A stretch of DNA of 64,000 nucleotides from Methylonatrum kenyense (GCF_023195885.1 NZ_JALPKO010000001.1:186001-250000), one strand, 5' to 3'. Shown: positions 41,848-51,383, counted from the stretch's first letter. The notes: generated by a model from the sequence alone, not told the origin. Made by a program: numbers and translations.

Positions 41848-42786
41848 TCAATTATCCTGTCGCGCCACGCGACGCCCACTCAGCTGCCAGGCGCCCAGCA
41901 GCACAATGGCAAAACCCAGCCATTGCAGCGGTCGCAACTGTTCTCCTAGCAATACCCAGGCCAAAATAAAGGTGAAGCCGGGACCGGCCAGATTCAAGAC
42001 CGCCGACGTCTCGGTGCCGACCCGCCGCATTCCCTCGACGATGAGGATGAGCGGCAGCACCGTTGCGACCACGGCCATTGCGAGTGCCAACCCGTAGACG
42101 ATCCAGGGCTGCCCCCAGAGAGCGTCCAGCGGATGCAGCAGAACGTAATGTGCAGCGATTCCGATCGTCGCGATGGTCATGACCCGCGCGGAAAAGCGCC
42201 TGGTGCCGAGTTTGCGGCCCAGATCACCGGCGATCACGTAATAGGTGGCGAAAAGCGCTGCGCTCGCCAGCATCATCAACACGCCGCTCCAGGTAGCGCG
42301 CAATTCCTCCATGCCGCCACCGACCAGTGCCAGCGCCAGACCGCCGTAGCTGAATGCCAACAACACGACGACCCGTCCCTCCAGCCAGCGTCGACCAAGC
42401 AGCGCCAGCAGGATGACGATGAAGCACGGGTAGGTGAAGACGATCAGCCGACCCAGTGTCGCCGACACCGTCTGCAACGCAATCAGGTCGAGCAACTGCG
42501 CCACATAATAGCCCACCAGCCCGGCCCACAGCAGCCGCCAGCCATCGACGCGCGGACGCCAGTCCTCGGTGACCGGTTCACCGCGCCACAGCAACAACAA
42601 CCAGAACAGCGGGATCGCCAGGCTCATGCGCATCAGCATGAACGCGGCCGGCTCGACGCCGTGCGGATAGGCCAGCTTGGCGAACACACCCTTGCTGGAG
42701 AAGGCGATCACGCCGAGCAGGGTCAGAACGACGCCGGAGCGCCACCGTGCCGCGTCCGCCCCGTTACCGGCCGGCAGGGCGTTCAC
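41848..42786 (-). CDS. EamA-family (DMT) transporter
   Basis: A 312-residue inner-membrane protein with ten predicted membrane segments in two EamA halves (about 18-150 and 165-305), ending in a basic tail. The GTG start at 42786 overlaps the stop of the lyase gene as GTGA, showing translational coupling. EamA proteins export metabolites or take up small solutes; coupling to catabolic genes suggests movement of the substrate or an intermediate. The frame is open far upstream, but that extension is antisense-like Gly/Arg-rich sequence and is not part of the gene. Confidence 0.85.
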   Translation of the reverse strand: MNALPAGNGADAARWRSGVVLTLLGVIAFSSKGVFAKLAYPHGVEPAAFMLMRMSLAIPLFWLLLLWRGEPVTEDWRPRVDGWRLLWAGLVGYYVAQLLDLIALQTVSATLGRLIVFTYPCFIVILLALLGRRWLEGRVVVLLAFSYGGLALALVGGGMEELRATWSGVLMMLASAALFATYYVIAGDLGRKLGTRRFSARVMTIATIGIAAHYVLLHPLDALWGQPWIVYGLALAMAVVATVLPLILIVEGMRRVGTETSAVLNLAGPGFTFILAWVLLGEQLRPLQWLGFAIVLLGAWQLSGRRVARQDN

Positions 42787-43673
42787 CGCTCCGGGCCGGC
42801 CAGATCCCGTGCCGCCCGGATGTAATCCTCCAGTCCCATCAGCTGATTGAAGGTGCCGAAATCCACATAGGCCGTCTCGCCCGTCAGTCGGCCCTGGTCG
42901 CGAATCTCGCGCAGCCCCGCGGCCATCGCTCGGGTCGCCGCCAGCAGGCTGCTGATCGGGAAGATCGCCAGCCGGAATCCCATGGCCTGCAGTTCGCCGG
43001 CCGCGTGGTAGGGCGTCTTGCCGGCCTCCACCACATTCGCGAGCAGCCATTCTCCGCGAAAGGCGTCGCAGACCGCCTGCAGCTCGGCATCACTCTGCGG
43101 TGCCTCGACAAAAAGCACGTCGGCGCCGGCTGCCAGATACTGCTCGCCCCGACGCAGCGCTTCGTCAAGACCGTCGGTGGCGCGGGCGTCGGTGCGCGCG
43201 ATGATTACCATGTCCGGATCCGAGCAGGCCTCGCGGGCGGCACGAATCCGCTTGACCATTTCCGGCGCGGGCACAACCTGCTTGTCCTCCATGTGGCCGC
43301 AGCGCTTGGGAGAGACCTGGTCCTCAAGCTGGATCGCGCCGACCCCGGCCCGTTCATACAGGCGCATGGTCCGTTGCACGTTGAGCAGATCCCCGAAGCC
43401 GGTGTCGGCATCGGCAATCACCGGCACGGAGACAGCCTGTGACAGGCGCGAGGCGTGATCCGCCATCTCCGTTGCGGTGACCAGCCCGAGGTCCGGCACG
43501 CCGAGCAGGCTGGCGGCGGTGCCGAAGCCCGTCATATAGACCGATTCGAAGCCGCCACGCTCGGTCAGCCGGGCGCTCCAGGCATCGAATACGCCCGGGG
43601 CGACCAGTATCTCCCGCTCCGAAAGCCGCTGGCGAAGCCTTGCCGCTGGCGAGACGAATACCGCCTCGCTCAT
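42783..43673 (-). CDS. Isocitrate lyase/PEP mutase-family carbon-carbon lyase
   Basis: A 296-residue member of the ICL/PEPM superfamily, which includes 2-methylisocitrate lyase, 2,3-dimethylmalate lyase and oxaloacetate decarboxylase. The barrel shows GFGTAASLLG, DADTGFG (Mg-binding) and Lys123-Arg-Cys125-Gly-His127, the Cys-containing loop of true lyases. It would cleave a substituted malate to pyruvate or glyoxylate plus an acid. The start at 43673 overlaps the amidase stop (ATGA). Lying beside leuCD-type hydro-lyase genes, it recalls the dimethylmaleate hydratase/dimethylmalate lyase pair of nicotinate fermentation, but that link is inference. Confidence 0.85.
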   Translation of the reverse strand: MSEAVFVSPAARLRQRLSEREILVAPGVFDAWSARLTERGGFESVYMTGFGTAASLLGVPDLGLVTATEMADHASRLSQAVSVPVIADADTGFGDLLNVQRTMRLYERAGVGAIQLEDQVSPKRCGHMEDKQVVPAPEMVKRIRAAREACSDPDMVIIARTDARATDGLDEALRRGEQYLAAGADVLFVEAPQSDAELQAVCDAFRGEWLLANVVEAGKTPYHAAGELQAMGFRLAIFPISSLLAATRAMAAGLREIRDQGRLTGETAYVDFGTFNQLMGLEDYIRAARDLAGPER

Positions 43674-44263
43674 GACGCGAGCAACTCCCTGGTTTCGGCC
43701 AGGCTGAGCACATCCGTGTACTTGACCCCGAGATCCCGCAGATTCGCGTAATGCGCCCGCAAGTCCCGGTCACCGACGGCCTCGCGCGGCACCACCACAC
43801 GGTAGTTGTACTGCAGGGCGTCCACCGCCGTGGCGCGCACGCAACCGCTGGTCGTGAGGCCGGTGACGATGACGCCATCGACATCCAGGGCCTGCAGCCG
43901 TTCATGCAGATCGGTACCGAAAAAACCGCTGGCGGCGTGCTTGACGATCACGGGTTCGCCATCCCGAGGCAGGAGACGCGGATCGATGTCCTCCAGGCCG
44001 GACCCGGCCGCCAGCTCGTTCAGCACGGGCAGTTTTTCCCGGAACACCGATGACTGCTCCGGCGCGTTATAGGCCACCGTGGTGTAGACCACCGGCCAGC
44101 CTCGCTCGCGGAACAAATCGAGCAATTCCCGGTTTGCGGCGACCACGTCATCGCACTCGGCGGCCAGCGGACTGCGCGCCGGATCGGTAAAACCGATACT
44201 CAGGTCCACCAGCACCAGCGCATAGCGCTTCGCCCGTGTCAGGCGCTTGCTGTCGAGCACCAT
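43670..44263 (-). CDS. Cysteine hydrolase (isochorismatase-like amidase)
   Basis: A 197-residue isochorismatase-fold hydrolase with the complete amidase triad Asp20 (LVLVDLSIGFTD), Lys108 (VIVKHAASGFFGT) and Cys141 (TTSGCVRATAVDA). It resembles N-carbamoylsarcosine amidase and maleamate amidase, which remove ammonia (and CO2) from ring-opened products. It directly follows hyuB (nine-base gap), and its stop overlaps the start of the lyase gene. Together with HyuAB it suggests ring opening of a cyclic amide, imide or hydantoin followed by deamidation. Confidence 0.9.
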   Translation of the reverse strand: MVLDSKRLTRAKRYALVLVDLSIGFTDPARSPLAAECDDVVAANRELLDLFRERGWPVVYTTVAYNAPEQSSVFREKLPVLNELAAGSGLEDIDPRLLPRDGEPVIVKHAASGFFGTDLHERLQALDVDGVIVTGLTTSGCVRATAVDALQYNYRVVVPREAVGDRDLRAHYANLRDLGVKYTDVLSLAETRELLAS

Positions 44264-44272
44264 GGCGACCCC

Positions 44273-46132
44273 CTAATGTTCCCACTCGGGAGTGGTCGGC
44301 GCCTCCAGGCCAGTGTCTTCCAGACAGCGGGCCTTCAGTTCCTCCAGGGTGCCGCCTCGATTGAAGATGCCGATTTCGCCGCGGGCCTGGCGCATCTCCT
44401 TGCGCAGCGAGTCGGTCGCCTGCTGATCGACCACACCGGCCGCCGAAATGACCACGCCGAACCGGCGGGCGCCCCCCGGCGACACCAGCTCACGCTCCAC
44501 ATCCCGGACCACGGCCTCGATATCGCGCTCAAGCGGATCGCCACAACCGCCGCCCCCCCAAGTGTCGAACAGCAGCAGGTCGCCCTTCTCCACCTGCACG
44601 CGGTCACACTTGGACGGCAGCACCTGGCGCTCGCCACTTGCCTTGATCAGTTCCTTGTGACCTCGCTGGCCCGGTTCGCCACCATTAACGCCCCAGGGAT
44701 AGGTCAGCCAGCGGTCGTCATGGATCGAGATCTGGCCGTTGGCCAACAGCCGATAACCGACGCGCAGCCCGTTGCCGCCACGATGCTTGCCTGCGCCACC
44801 GGAGTCGATAATGGTCTCGTAGGTCTCGATGCGCAGCGGGAAATAGGCCTCGACGAATTCGTTCGGCACGTTGGTGAAACCCGGCCACAGCGAATGACCG
44901 TCCATACCGTCGCCGAGTGGCCGGCCCGGTACGCCACCGAATCCGATCTGGAACAGCTGGAACCACTCGCCGTTGTCGTCGTAGCCAGAGTACATCAGGT
45001 GCGGCGAATCGGAGAATCCGGCGCCACTCATGGCATCCGGCGATCCCTGTCCAAGCAGCCCGCTCATGACGTCAAATATCCGGCCGAGCAGGTGCGTCCG
45101 GCAGGACAGCGGCGCCGGGAACTTCGGCTTCAGGATCGATCCCTCGGGGATGCGCACATCCACCAGGTCGTAGAACCCGTCATTGAACAGGATCGACGGA
45201 TCGAACAGGTTGATGGTGAAGGCGCCGAAGAACATCTTGAACATCTCCTCGTTGAGGTAGAAGTTCACTGATGACGGTGCCTGCGGGTCGGTGCCGGTGA
45301 AATCGAAAATAGCCTTGTCACCCTCGCGCCACAGCGTGCAGCGAATGGTGTAGGGGCCGAGTCCGGCGCCGTCGTCGCAGATGTAGTCCTCGAAGGACTG
45401 CTTTGTCTCCGGCACCACCTTGCGAATGATCTCGCGCATCGCGATGTAGTTCCGGTCCAGCATCTCGCCCAGCGAACTGGTATAGACATCGTCGCCGAAA
45501 CGTTCGGCCAGTTCCTGGCAGCGCCGACCGGCGGTCTTGCATGCCGCGACAATGGCGTTGAAATCCGACCGGTTCCAGTGCGGCATGCGCACGTTGTGCA
45601 GGATCAGTTCCAGCAGATCCTGGTTCATGACCCCGTTCTTGTAGATCTTGGTCGGCGGAATCCGGATACCTTCCTCGAAAATCGTGCGCGCGTCGGTGGG
45701 CAGACTGCCCGGCACCTTGCCGCCGACATCCGACATGTGACCAAACATGGCCGACCAGTTGATGATCCGGCCGTCCTTGAAGATCGGCATCAGGATCAGC
45801 CAGTCGGGAAGGTGGCTGACGGCCCCGGCACACATGTACGGATCGTTGGTCAGGAAGATGTCGCCTTCCTCCACGGTCCCGTCATAGGCCTCGAGGAAGC
45901 CATAGATGAAGGAGCCGAACTGGCCCACCACCATCTTGCCCTCGTGGTTCGCGATCATCGGGAAGGCATCGCCCTGCTCGCGGATACCCGGCGACATGGC
46001 CGTGCGCATCAGCACGGCGTCCATTTCGTTGCGGGCGTTGGACATGGCGTTCTCGATGATGTCGAGGGTCACCGTATCCACCGCGACCTTCTTGAACGGC
46101 TGGTTATTCGGCTGAATCAGACTCGCAGGCAT
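44273..46132 (-). CDS. hyuB: Hydantoinase/oxoprolinase B-family subunit
   Basis: A 619-residue HyuB-family protein. HyuA and HyuB together hydrolyse a cyclic amide with ATP (N-methylhydantoinase, 5-oxoprolinase, caprolactamase) or, in other members, carboxylate acetone or acetophenone. Family blocks include IIENAMSNARNEMDAVLMRTAMSP near residue 26, the metal-site-type LTNDPYMCAGAVSHLPD and the Gly-rich GGNGLRVGYRL. The start lies five bases after the hyuA stop. The exact ring substrate is not predictable. Confidence 0.9.
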   Translation of the reverse strand: MPASLIQPNNQPFKKVAVDTVTLDIIENAMSNARNEMDAVLMRTAMSPGIREQGDAFPMIANHEGKMVVGQFGSFIYGFLEAYDGTVEEGDIFLTNDPYMCAGAVSHLPDWLILMPIFKDGRIINWSAMFGHMSDVGGKVPGSLPTDARTIFEEGIRIPPTKIYKNGVMNQDLLELILHNVRMPHWNRSDFNAIVAACKTAGRRCQELAERFGDDVYTSSLGEMLDRNYIAMREIIRKVVPETKQSFEDYICDDGAGLGPYTIRCTLWREGDKAIFDFTGTDPQAPSSVNFYLNEEMFKMFFGAFTINLFDPSILFNDGFYDLVDVRIPEGSILKPKFPAPLSCRTHLLGRIFDVMSGLLGQGSPDAMSGAGFSDSPHLMYSGYDDNGEWFQLFQIGFGGVPGRPLGDGMDGHSLWPGFTNVPNEFVEAYFPLRIETYETIIDSGGAGKHRGGNGLRVGYRLLANGQISIHDDRWLTYPWGVNGGEPGQRGHKELIKASGERQVLPSKCDRVQVEKGDLLLFDTWGGGGCGDPLERDIEAVVRDVERELVSPGGARRFGVVISAAGVVDQQATDSLRKEMRQARGEIGIFNRGGTLEELKARCLEDTGLEAPTTPEWEH

Positions 46133-46137
46133 GACGC

Positions 46138-48210
46138 TTACTCCTCACCCTGACCCTTGCGGGGTTCAATCAACAGGTTGCCGACCTTGTCCACGGTGGC
46201 CCGGTAACCGGGGAAGACCACGGTCGTGGAATCCATCTCCATGACAATGGCCGGACCGTCGACCCGGTGTCCCGGATACAACTGGTCCCGCTGGTACAAC
46301 GTGGCGTCGTGCATCTCGCCCTCGTAGTAGATCGGGCTGGTGCCCACGGCCGCCTGCTCGACACCGCCCTTGGCACTGGCATAATCGCGCTCGGCAATAT
46401 TTGGTCGCGGCGCGCGTGCAACGGCGCGCAGGTTGACGAGCTCATGCTCCTCGTTGAGATTGAAGCTGAACAGTTTCTCGTGCTCGGCATCGAAGGCCTC
46501 CTTGAGCACGTCGAGACCGCGTTGCTTCAACTCCTCCGGCGTCACATCCAGCGTCAGCAGCAGGGCCTGGCCCTGATAGCGGACATCGGCCTGCCAGGTA
46601 ATGGTCTGCTGGTCCTCCTTGATGTACTGCCGGGCCAGGGAGGCCTGCACGGTTCCGGTGAGGTCCTCAAGAATGCGGGTGACGCCGGCGTTGTCCAGCG
46701 AATTAAAGCCTTTGACCAGGGACCGCGCCGCCTCGTCCTTGACCCGGGTCGTCGCGTCTCCGTAGGCGCAGAGCACACCGGGTCCGGGCGGCACGATGAC
46801 CGGCCAGGCATTCATCAGGATCCCCAACGCATTGGCATGCAGCGGACCTGCGCCGCCAAAGCCGCAGAGGGCAAAATCGCGTGGATCGTAGCCCTGTTCC
46901 ACGGAGATCAGGCGCAAGGCACCGAACATGTGCTCGTTGGCGATGCGAGTGATGCCCTCGGCCGCCTCGTAGATGGAAATGCCCATCGCATCGGCCACCT
47001 TCTGCACCGCCTGCTCCGCGAGATCCTTGCGGATTTCCATGTCGCCACCGAGTTTCTGGCCGGCCGGCAGATAACCGAGCACGACGTTGGCGTCGGTGAC
47101 GGTCGGTTCCTCGCCCCCCATGTTGTAGGCCGCCGGGCCCGGATCGGCCCCGGCACTTGCAGGTCCGACCCGCAGCGCCTTGGTCAACTCGGGCGAAAAG
47201 GCAATGGAACCGCCGCCTGCACCGACCGTACGCACGTCCACTGAAGGTGCGCGGACGGCGACATCGCCAACGCGAGTCTCGCGCCGCAGCCGCGCGGTAC
47301 TGTTCTCGATCAGCGCCACGTCGGTCGAGGTCCCGCCGACGTCAAACGTCAGCACATTGTCGAACCCGCCCCGGCTGCAGAACCAGATCGCCCCGGCGAC
47401 ACCACCGGCCGGACCGGACAGCAGCAGGTTGACCGGCGCGTCGGCAGCGGAATCACTGGTCGCAAGACCACCATCGGACCGCAGGATGGCCAACTGCACA
47501 TCATCGGCCAGGCGCGCCTTCAACTCCCGCTCGAGGTGGTGCAGGTAGCTGGAGACCCGCGGACGCACGTAGCTGTTCACGACGGTCGTCTCGGTCCGTT
47601 CGTATTCCTGCATCTCGGGTACCACGTCCGAGGACAGGGAGACCGGAATACCGGGCAGGACATCGGCGGCAATCCTGGCCACCTGCTGCTCGGTCTTGCC
47701 ATTGCTGTAGGCGTTTATCAGGCACACGGTCAGCGCCTCGATATCTGCATCGCGGAGCTTTTCCAGATTCTTGCGCAGCGCGGCCTCGTCCAGGGGCTTG
47801 ACCACCTCCCCGGACGCGCTCATGCGCTCGTCGGCCTCGACGGTCAGTTCCAGCGGTGCCAGCAGCTCCCGCTTGTTGAAAATGATCCAGCCACCGATGC
47901 CGCCGGGCACATAGGAGCGGGCGATATGCAGCACCTGCCGGTATCCCTTCGTCGTGACCAGCCCGACCTTTGCCCCGGTGCGGGTCAGGATGGTGTTGGT
48001 CGCCACCGTGGTGCCGTGCATCACGTAGCGGATCTGCTTCGGATCGACACCCGAGGTCCGGCAGATTTTCTCGATGCCGTTCAGCACACCTTTGGAAGAG
48101 TCATGGGGCGTCGACGGCACCTTGGCGGTAAACGTTTCCCCAGTGTCGTCATTGATGAGCAGCAGGTCGGTGAATGTTCCACCGACGTCAACTCCCAGTC
48201 GGAAAGTCAT
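46138..48210 (-). CDS. hyuA: Hydantoinase/oxoprolinase A-family subunit
   Basis: A 690-residue ATP-binding subunit of the ASKHA fold: phosphate 1 motif DVGGTFTD (about 6-13), the central VLTFDVGGTSTDVALI and GAGGGSIAF. ATG 48210 follows GGAG; an upstream ATG would add 57 low-complexity residues. It is the first gene of a run of nine genes on the minus strand (hyuA to 38319). No sigma-54 promoter match was found ahead of it; instead an inverted repeat at 48347-48380 may be an operator. Confidence 0.92.
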   Translation of the reverse strand: MTFRLGVDVGGTFTDLLLINDDTGETFTAKVPSTPHDSSKGVLNGIEKICRTSGVDPKQIRYVMHGTTVATNTILTRTGAKVGLVTTKGYRQVLHIARSYVPGGIGGWIIFNKRELLAPLELTVEADERMSASGEVVKPLDEAALRKNLEKLRDADIEALTVCLINAYSNGKTEQQVARIAADVLPGIPVSLSSDVVPEMQEYERTETTVVNSYVRPRVSSYLHHLERELKARLADDVQLAILRSDGGLATSDSAADAPVNLLLSGPAGGVAGAIWFCSRGGFDNVLTFDVGGTSTDVALIENSTARLRRETRVGDVAVRAPSVDVRTVGAGGGSIAFSPELTKALRVGPASAGADPGPAAYNMGGEEPTVTDANVVLGYLPAGQKLGGDMEIRKDLAEQAVQKVADAMGISIYEAAEGITRIANEHMFGALRLISVEQGYDPRDFALCGFGGAGPLHANALGILMNAWPVIVPPGPGVLCAYGDATTRVKDEAARSLVKGFNSLDNAGVTRILEDLTGTVQASLARQYIKEDQQTITWQADVRYQGQALLLTLDVTPEELKQRGLDVLKEAFDAEHEKLFSFNLNEEHELVNLRAVARAPRPNIAERDYASAKGGVEQAAVGTSPIYYEGEMHDATLYQRDQLYPGHRVDGPAIVMEMDSTTVVFPGYRATVDKVGNLLIEPRKGQGEE

Positions 48211-48346
48211 AGCGCGTCTCCAGTACGGCCGTTTTTCGTTGGTTGCGGGCGCCCAGGGCCCGCCGACGTGCCGCGATCCCGGCCTGCTGCCGGGACCGTT
48301 CGAGTTCAGGGTCACGCGGGGACGTGGCCAGCCCCCCGTGAACCAC

Positions 48347-48380
48347 TGACCGATGCACACGCGAACATGCGAATCGGTCA
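48347..48380. promoter_or_regulatory. Inverted repeat upstream of hyuA, candidate operator
   Basis: TGACCGAT (48347-48354) and ATCGGTCA (48373-48380) form a perfect 8-bp inverted repeat with an 18-base spacer, 137 bases before the hyuA start. The 26-base centre spacing (2.5 turns) is typical of some dimer or tetramer repressors. No cognate regulator is adjacent. Confidence 0.4.
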
Positions 48381-48402
48381 ATGGTCGGCAATCCTCGGAA
48401 AG

Positions 48403-48427
48403 ACCGGGGCGCCTGGGGCGCCCCGGT
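48403..48427 (-). terminator. Intrinsic terminator of the 56922-48473 operon
   Basis: On the minus strand ACCGGGGCGCC pairs perfectly with GGCGCCCCGGT around three bases and is followed by CTTT. It lies 46 bases after the DUF1329 stop. Confidence 0.8.
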
Positions 48428-48472
48428 TTCCATGCTCAGTCGGACGACTCGTCCGACCGGTCCAGCCGGGTC

Positions 48473-49738
48473 TTAACGACGACCCGCACGCTGCAGTGCA
48501 CCACGGCTCACATCATCGGCCGACAGATCGCCACCGAGGACCCAGTCCGGATGCGACTGGAAGATGGTGGCGTGACGCGCCTTGAAGTCCACGGTCTGAC
48601 CCCAGGCGGAAATCAGGCCCCAGCCACCGTCTTCCGTCTGATAGGGACGCAATGCGAAGTTCAGCCACTTCCAGAAGTCACCACCCTGGTCATAGGTCTC
48701 CGAGAAGTAGAAACGCGGGTATTCGGTTTCCATGTACATGACCTTGCGGCTGTACGGATGCTCGGACGGCGGTGTGGCCTCGATCACCCAGACCTTGCGC
48801 GGCTCCCAGCGATCGACGGGATTCCAGTGCGGTGCATTGGCAAGGTCGACCCGTGGATGCTGGGAATTCGTGCTGGAGGCATCCTCATCCCAGGTCGGCT
48901 CCTCACTGTGCGCGACAGCAAGCACCCAACGCTTATCCACCACCTTGAAATCCTCGAACCAGGTCGGATGGGCATTGAAGATCTCGATGTCCGACTGCAG
49001 CTGGTCGGTGCCACCGATCGGATCCATCCAGGCCCCACCGGACAGGGTCCGCACCCGGCGCACTGCCGGCACATAAGCCCAGGTGTCATCCAGACGGCCG
49101 TCATTGTGGCGGATCGTCAGCGTGCCGAGACCGGAGATGTCGCGCGGATAGGTCGCGAACAGCAGGGTCCGGTGATGCGGCGCATCCATGCCGCATGACT
49201 CCGGCGGATCGACCCGGCCGGTTTCGAAAAACCGCTGGTAGCGCCAGTGCTGCCTGCGCTCAAGGCCGCCATCCTCGTCAATCAGCAGGAAGGCGAATCG
49301 CCGATAGTCCTGGGCACCACCGGTGGGCTGGCCGAAGTGATGGTTCCAGATCAGCTTCCAGGCGGCATCCGGATCGTCCTTACTGACATCCGGGAACGGC
49401 AGACCGGTGCAGTAGTTCTCGATCATGCCGGTGTCCCGGTTGAACGTGACGGTGCCGGCATGCTCCTCGGTCAGACGATCGTAGTTCGGATCGCGCGGCA
49501 GCTCCTCGGAGTGCTTGAGCTCAATGCGCAGACCGTATTCACGAATCTGCCATTCCAGACGCTCAGGAAGCATGCTCTGGATAGTTTTTCCCTCAAATTT
49601 GCGGTCCAGCATCTCGTCGATGTTGCCCGCATGAATCATCGTGCCTTCAGTCAGTTCCTCGGCCAGGACCATCGATGAGGCCGTGCCGAGGGCCAGGGCG
49701 AGCAGGCCGCCCATTGCCGTCTTGTGTAGATTCAACAT
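48473..49738 (-). CDS. DUF1329 outer-membrane-associated protein
   Basis: A 421-residue protein with a signal peptide (cleavage after VLA near residue 26) and the DUF1329 domain, a LolA/LolB-like fold thought to bind lipids or hydrophobic ligands. Typical motifs are RTLLFATYPRDISGLGTLTIRHND and the C-terminal stretch with PRFYFSETYDQGG. DUF1329 genes regularly sit with DUF1302, MMPL/RND and YCF48 genes, exactly as here. I infer a periplasmic carrier in uptake or export of the block's hydrophobic substrate. Confidence 0.88.
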   Translation of the reverse strand: MLNLHKTAMGGLLALALGTASSMVLAEELTEGTMIHAGNIDEMLDRKFEGKTIQSMLPERLEWQIREYGLRIELKHSEELPRDPNYDRLTEEHAGTVTFNRDTGMIENYCTGLPFPDVSKDDPDAAWKLIWNHHFGQPTGGAQDYRRFAFLLIDEDGGLERRQHWRYQRFFETGRVDPPESCGMDAPHHRTLLFATYPRDISGLGTLTIRHNDGRLDDTWAYVPAVRRVRTLSGGAWMDPIGGTDQLQSDIEIFNAHPTWFEDFKVVDKRWVLAVAHSEEPTWDEDASSTNSQHPRVDLANAPHWNPVDRWEPRKVWVIEATPPSEHPYSRKVMYMETEYPRFYFSETYDQGGDFWKWLNFALRPYQTEDGGWGLISAWGQTVDFKARHATIFQSHPDWVLGGDLSADDVSRGALQRAGRR

Positions 49739-49755
49739 CTGTTACGTCCTCCGGC

Positions 49756-51321
49756 TCAGAAGTTGTAGGTGAAGCGCGCGTACAGCTGATTGTTACGATC
49801 GAAATAGCCGATGGTGCGGGTATCGCGGGAGCCATCAAGATCATCCGACGACTTTTTGCGATTACCGAGTGGGAAGAACAAGTCGGCTTCAACCAAAACG
49901 CGCCAATTATCGCCGTAGGCGAACTCGACGCTGGGAATAACAAAGAAAGCGCCGCCGTTGTTCAGGTCCGAACCCACGGCCAGCTGCGGGTTGATCCGGT
50001 CATTGTTGTAGTTCAGCCCGAGGATACCGGTGACGAAGGTCTCAAACCGCTCCTGCCGGGCTTCGTACCCGACCAGGCTCACCAGATTGTCCGACCGGCT
50101 GTAGCTGGGAATCCAGGTGTTGAACAGCTGGATGGACGCAAACGAGGGCCGGCTGGTGCGCAGGAAGGTGTTGGTCAGATCCACGATTTTGTCCATGCGG
50201 AACATAATGGATACGGTGTCTTTCTCTTTGATGCCGCTGGAGCCTTCCCCGCCGGCGAAGATCGGCTGCCCCCGGTCGGAACTGAAATTGTACGGCTTGT
50301 CAAAGGTATAGGCGATTTCGGTCGAGAACACCGCATCCGCCCAGGCCGCATAACCCGATGCCGTTGCACCGATGGTGTCAACAATCGGGAAAATGAATGA
50401 ACCCGCAGCACCGACATTGCCAACCCGTCCTTTATACGGATTGAATTCTCCAACCACCCCGGCTGCGTTATGCACCGGGTCCGGATTGTGGTGCCGCAGA
50501 TACATCAACGAGTAGTCGATACCGCCCGGCGTCAGCGCCGACCAGCGGACGCCGAACGTCTGCTCGTCAAAGCGGCCTTCCGGATGCTCGTAATCGTAGG
50601 GAATGAAGTCCCTGGATCCACCAGAGCCCTGAAAATCGACACCCTTGTTCGGCTGGAGGGCCCAGCGACCGCCTTCGATGTCGAAGGTATTGCCGATGTC
50701 CTGCTTGCGGTCGAATCCGGGGCGGAAGAACAGTTGCAGATTGCCGTCCACCTCGGGCACGTCGATGTCGAAGGTGGCCATGATCAGCGGCTTGCGTAGT
50801 TCCTCGTTCTCTCCTTCCAGGAACGAACGCCAGGAGAAATCAAAACCGTGGATCAGGTCATTGGCCTGGAAGAAATCGGTCTCGCCCCAGGCCAACTGCT
50901 GCTTGCCGATCCGGGTCGAAATGCGGCGAGTCAGCGGAAGATCCATGTAGGCTTCGCGAATCTCGGCGTTATTGTAGTAATCCTCGATCCTGTCGTTGCT
51001 GCTGTCGAATGCCCCAGCTCGCTCGAGACGACGCAGATAGGGCGTCCGGTATTCCCGGTCGCCCCGGGCAATGATCGTGAAGCTGACGTCATCAAAGTTG
51101 ATACGCGTATCCAGCCGCATGGTGCTGCGGGACATGGACAGCCGATAGGCGTCGTTCGTGTCGGTTTCACGGGGGTTCTGCAGGTTCATGGAAAGGCCCT
51201 GCCGAACATAGCCTTCCATTTCCACCTCAAAGGCGGCGGCGGTGGCCGGCAGAGCACCGATGGCGGCTGCCATGGGTGCTGCCAACATGAGAGCCAGCGG
51301 TGATGTTGTGTTCCGTCGCAT
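49756..51321 (-). CDS. DUF1302 outer-membrane beta-barrel protein
   Basis: A 521-residue protein with a signal peptide (about 1-29, ending ATAAA) and the DUF1302 domain. Alternating polar/aromatic strands and a C-terminal aromatic residue (ARFTYNF) fit an outer-membrane barrel of the channel type. It is separated from the DUF1329 gene by 17 bases and from the MMPL gene by 62. Its likely role is a substrate-specific porin for a hydrophobic compound, inferred from the conserved neighbourhood. Confidence 0.88.
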   Translation of the reverse strand: MRRNTTSPLALMLAAPMAAAIGALPATAAAFEVEMEGYVRQGLSMNLQNPRETDTNDAYRLSMSRSTMRLDTRINFDDVSFTIIARGDREYRTPYLRRLERAGAFDSSNDRIEDYYNNAEIREAYMDLPLTRRISTRIGKQQLAWGETDFFQANDLIHGFDFSWRSFLEGENEELRKPLIMATFDIDVPEVDGNLQLFFRPGFDRKQDIGNTFDIEGGRWALQPNKGVDFQGSGGSRDFIPYDYEHPEGRFDEQTFGVRWSALTPGGIDYSLMYLRHHNPDPVHNAAGVVGEFNPYKGRVGNVGAAGSFIFPIVDTIGATASGYAAWADAVFSTEIAYTFDKPYNFSSDRGQPIFAGGEGSSGIKEKDTVSIMFRMDKIVDLTNTFLRTSRPSFASIQLFNTWIPSYSRSDNLVSLVGYEARQERFETFVTGILGLNYNNDRINPQLAVGSDLNNGGAFFVIPSVEFAYGDNWRVLVEADLFFPLGNRKKSSDDLDGSRDTRTIGYFDRNNQLYARFTYNF

Positions 51322-51383
51322 GATCTTCTACCTCGCGCAAGGTTTGTGGAACGATTTTTTATGTGCCCAATTGAGCCGAGTCA

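Noticed and set aside
43670-48210. A firm assignment to creatinine/N-methylhydantoin degradation
   Set aside because: HyuAB plus a carbamoylsarcosine-amidase-like protein would fit, but no creatinine deaminase or sarcosine oxidase gene is present, and the neighbours point to diacid chemistry.
51340-51360. A sigma-54-like match ahead of the DUF1302 gene
   Set aside because: The -24 side lacks the invariant GG, and the gene is already part of a longer operon.
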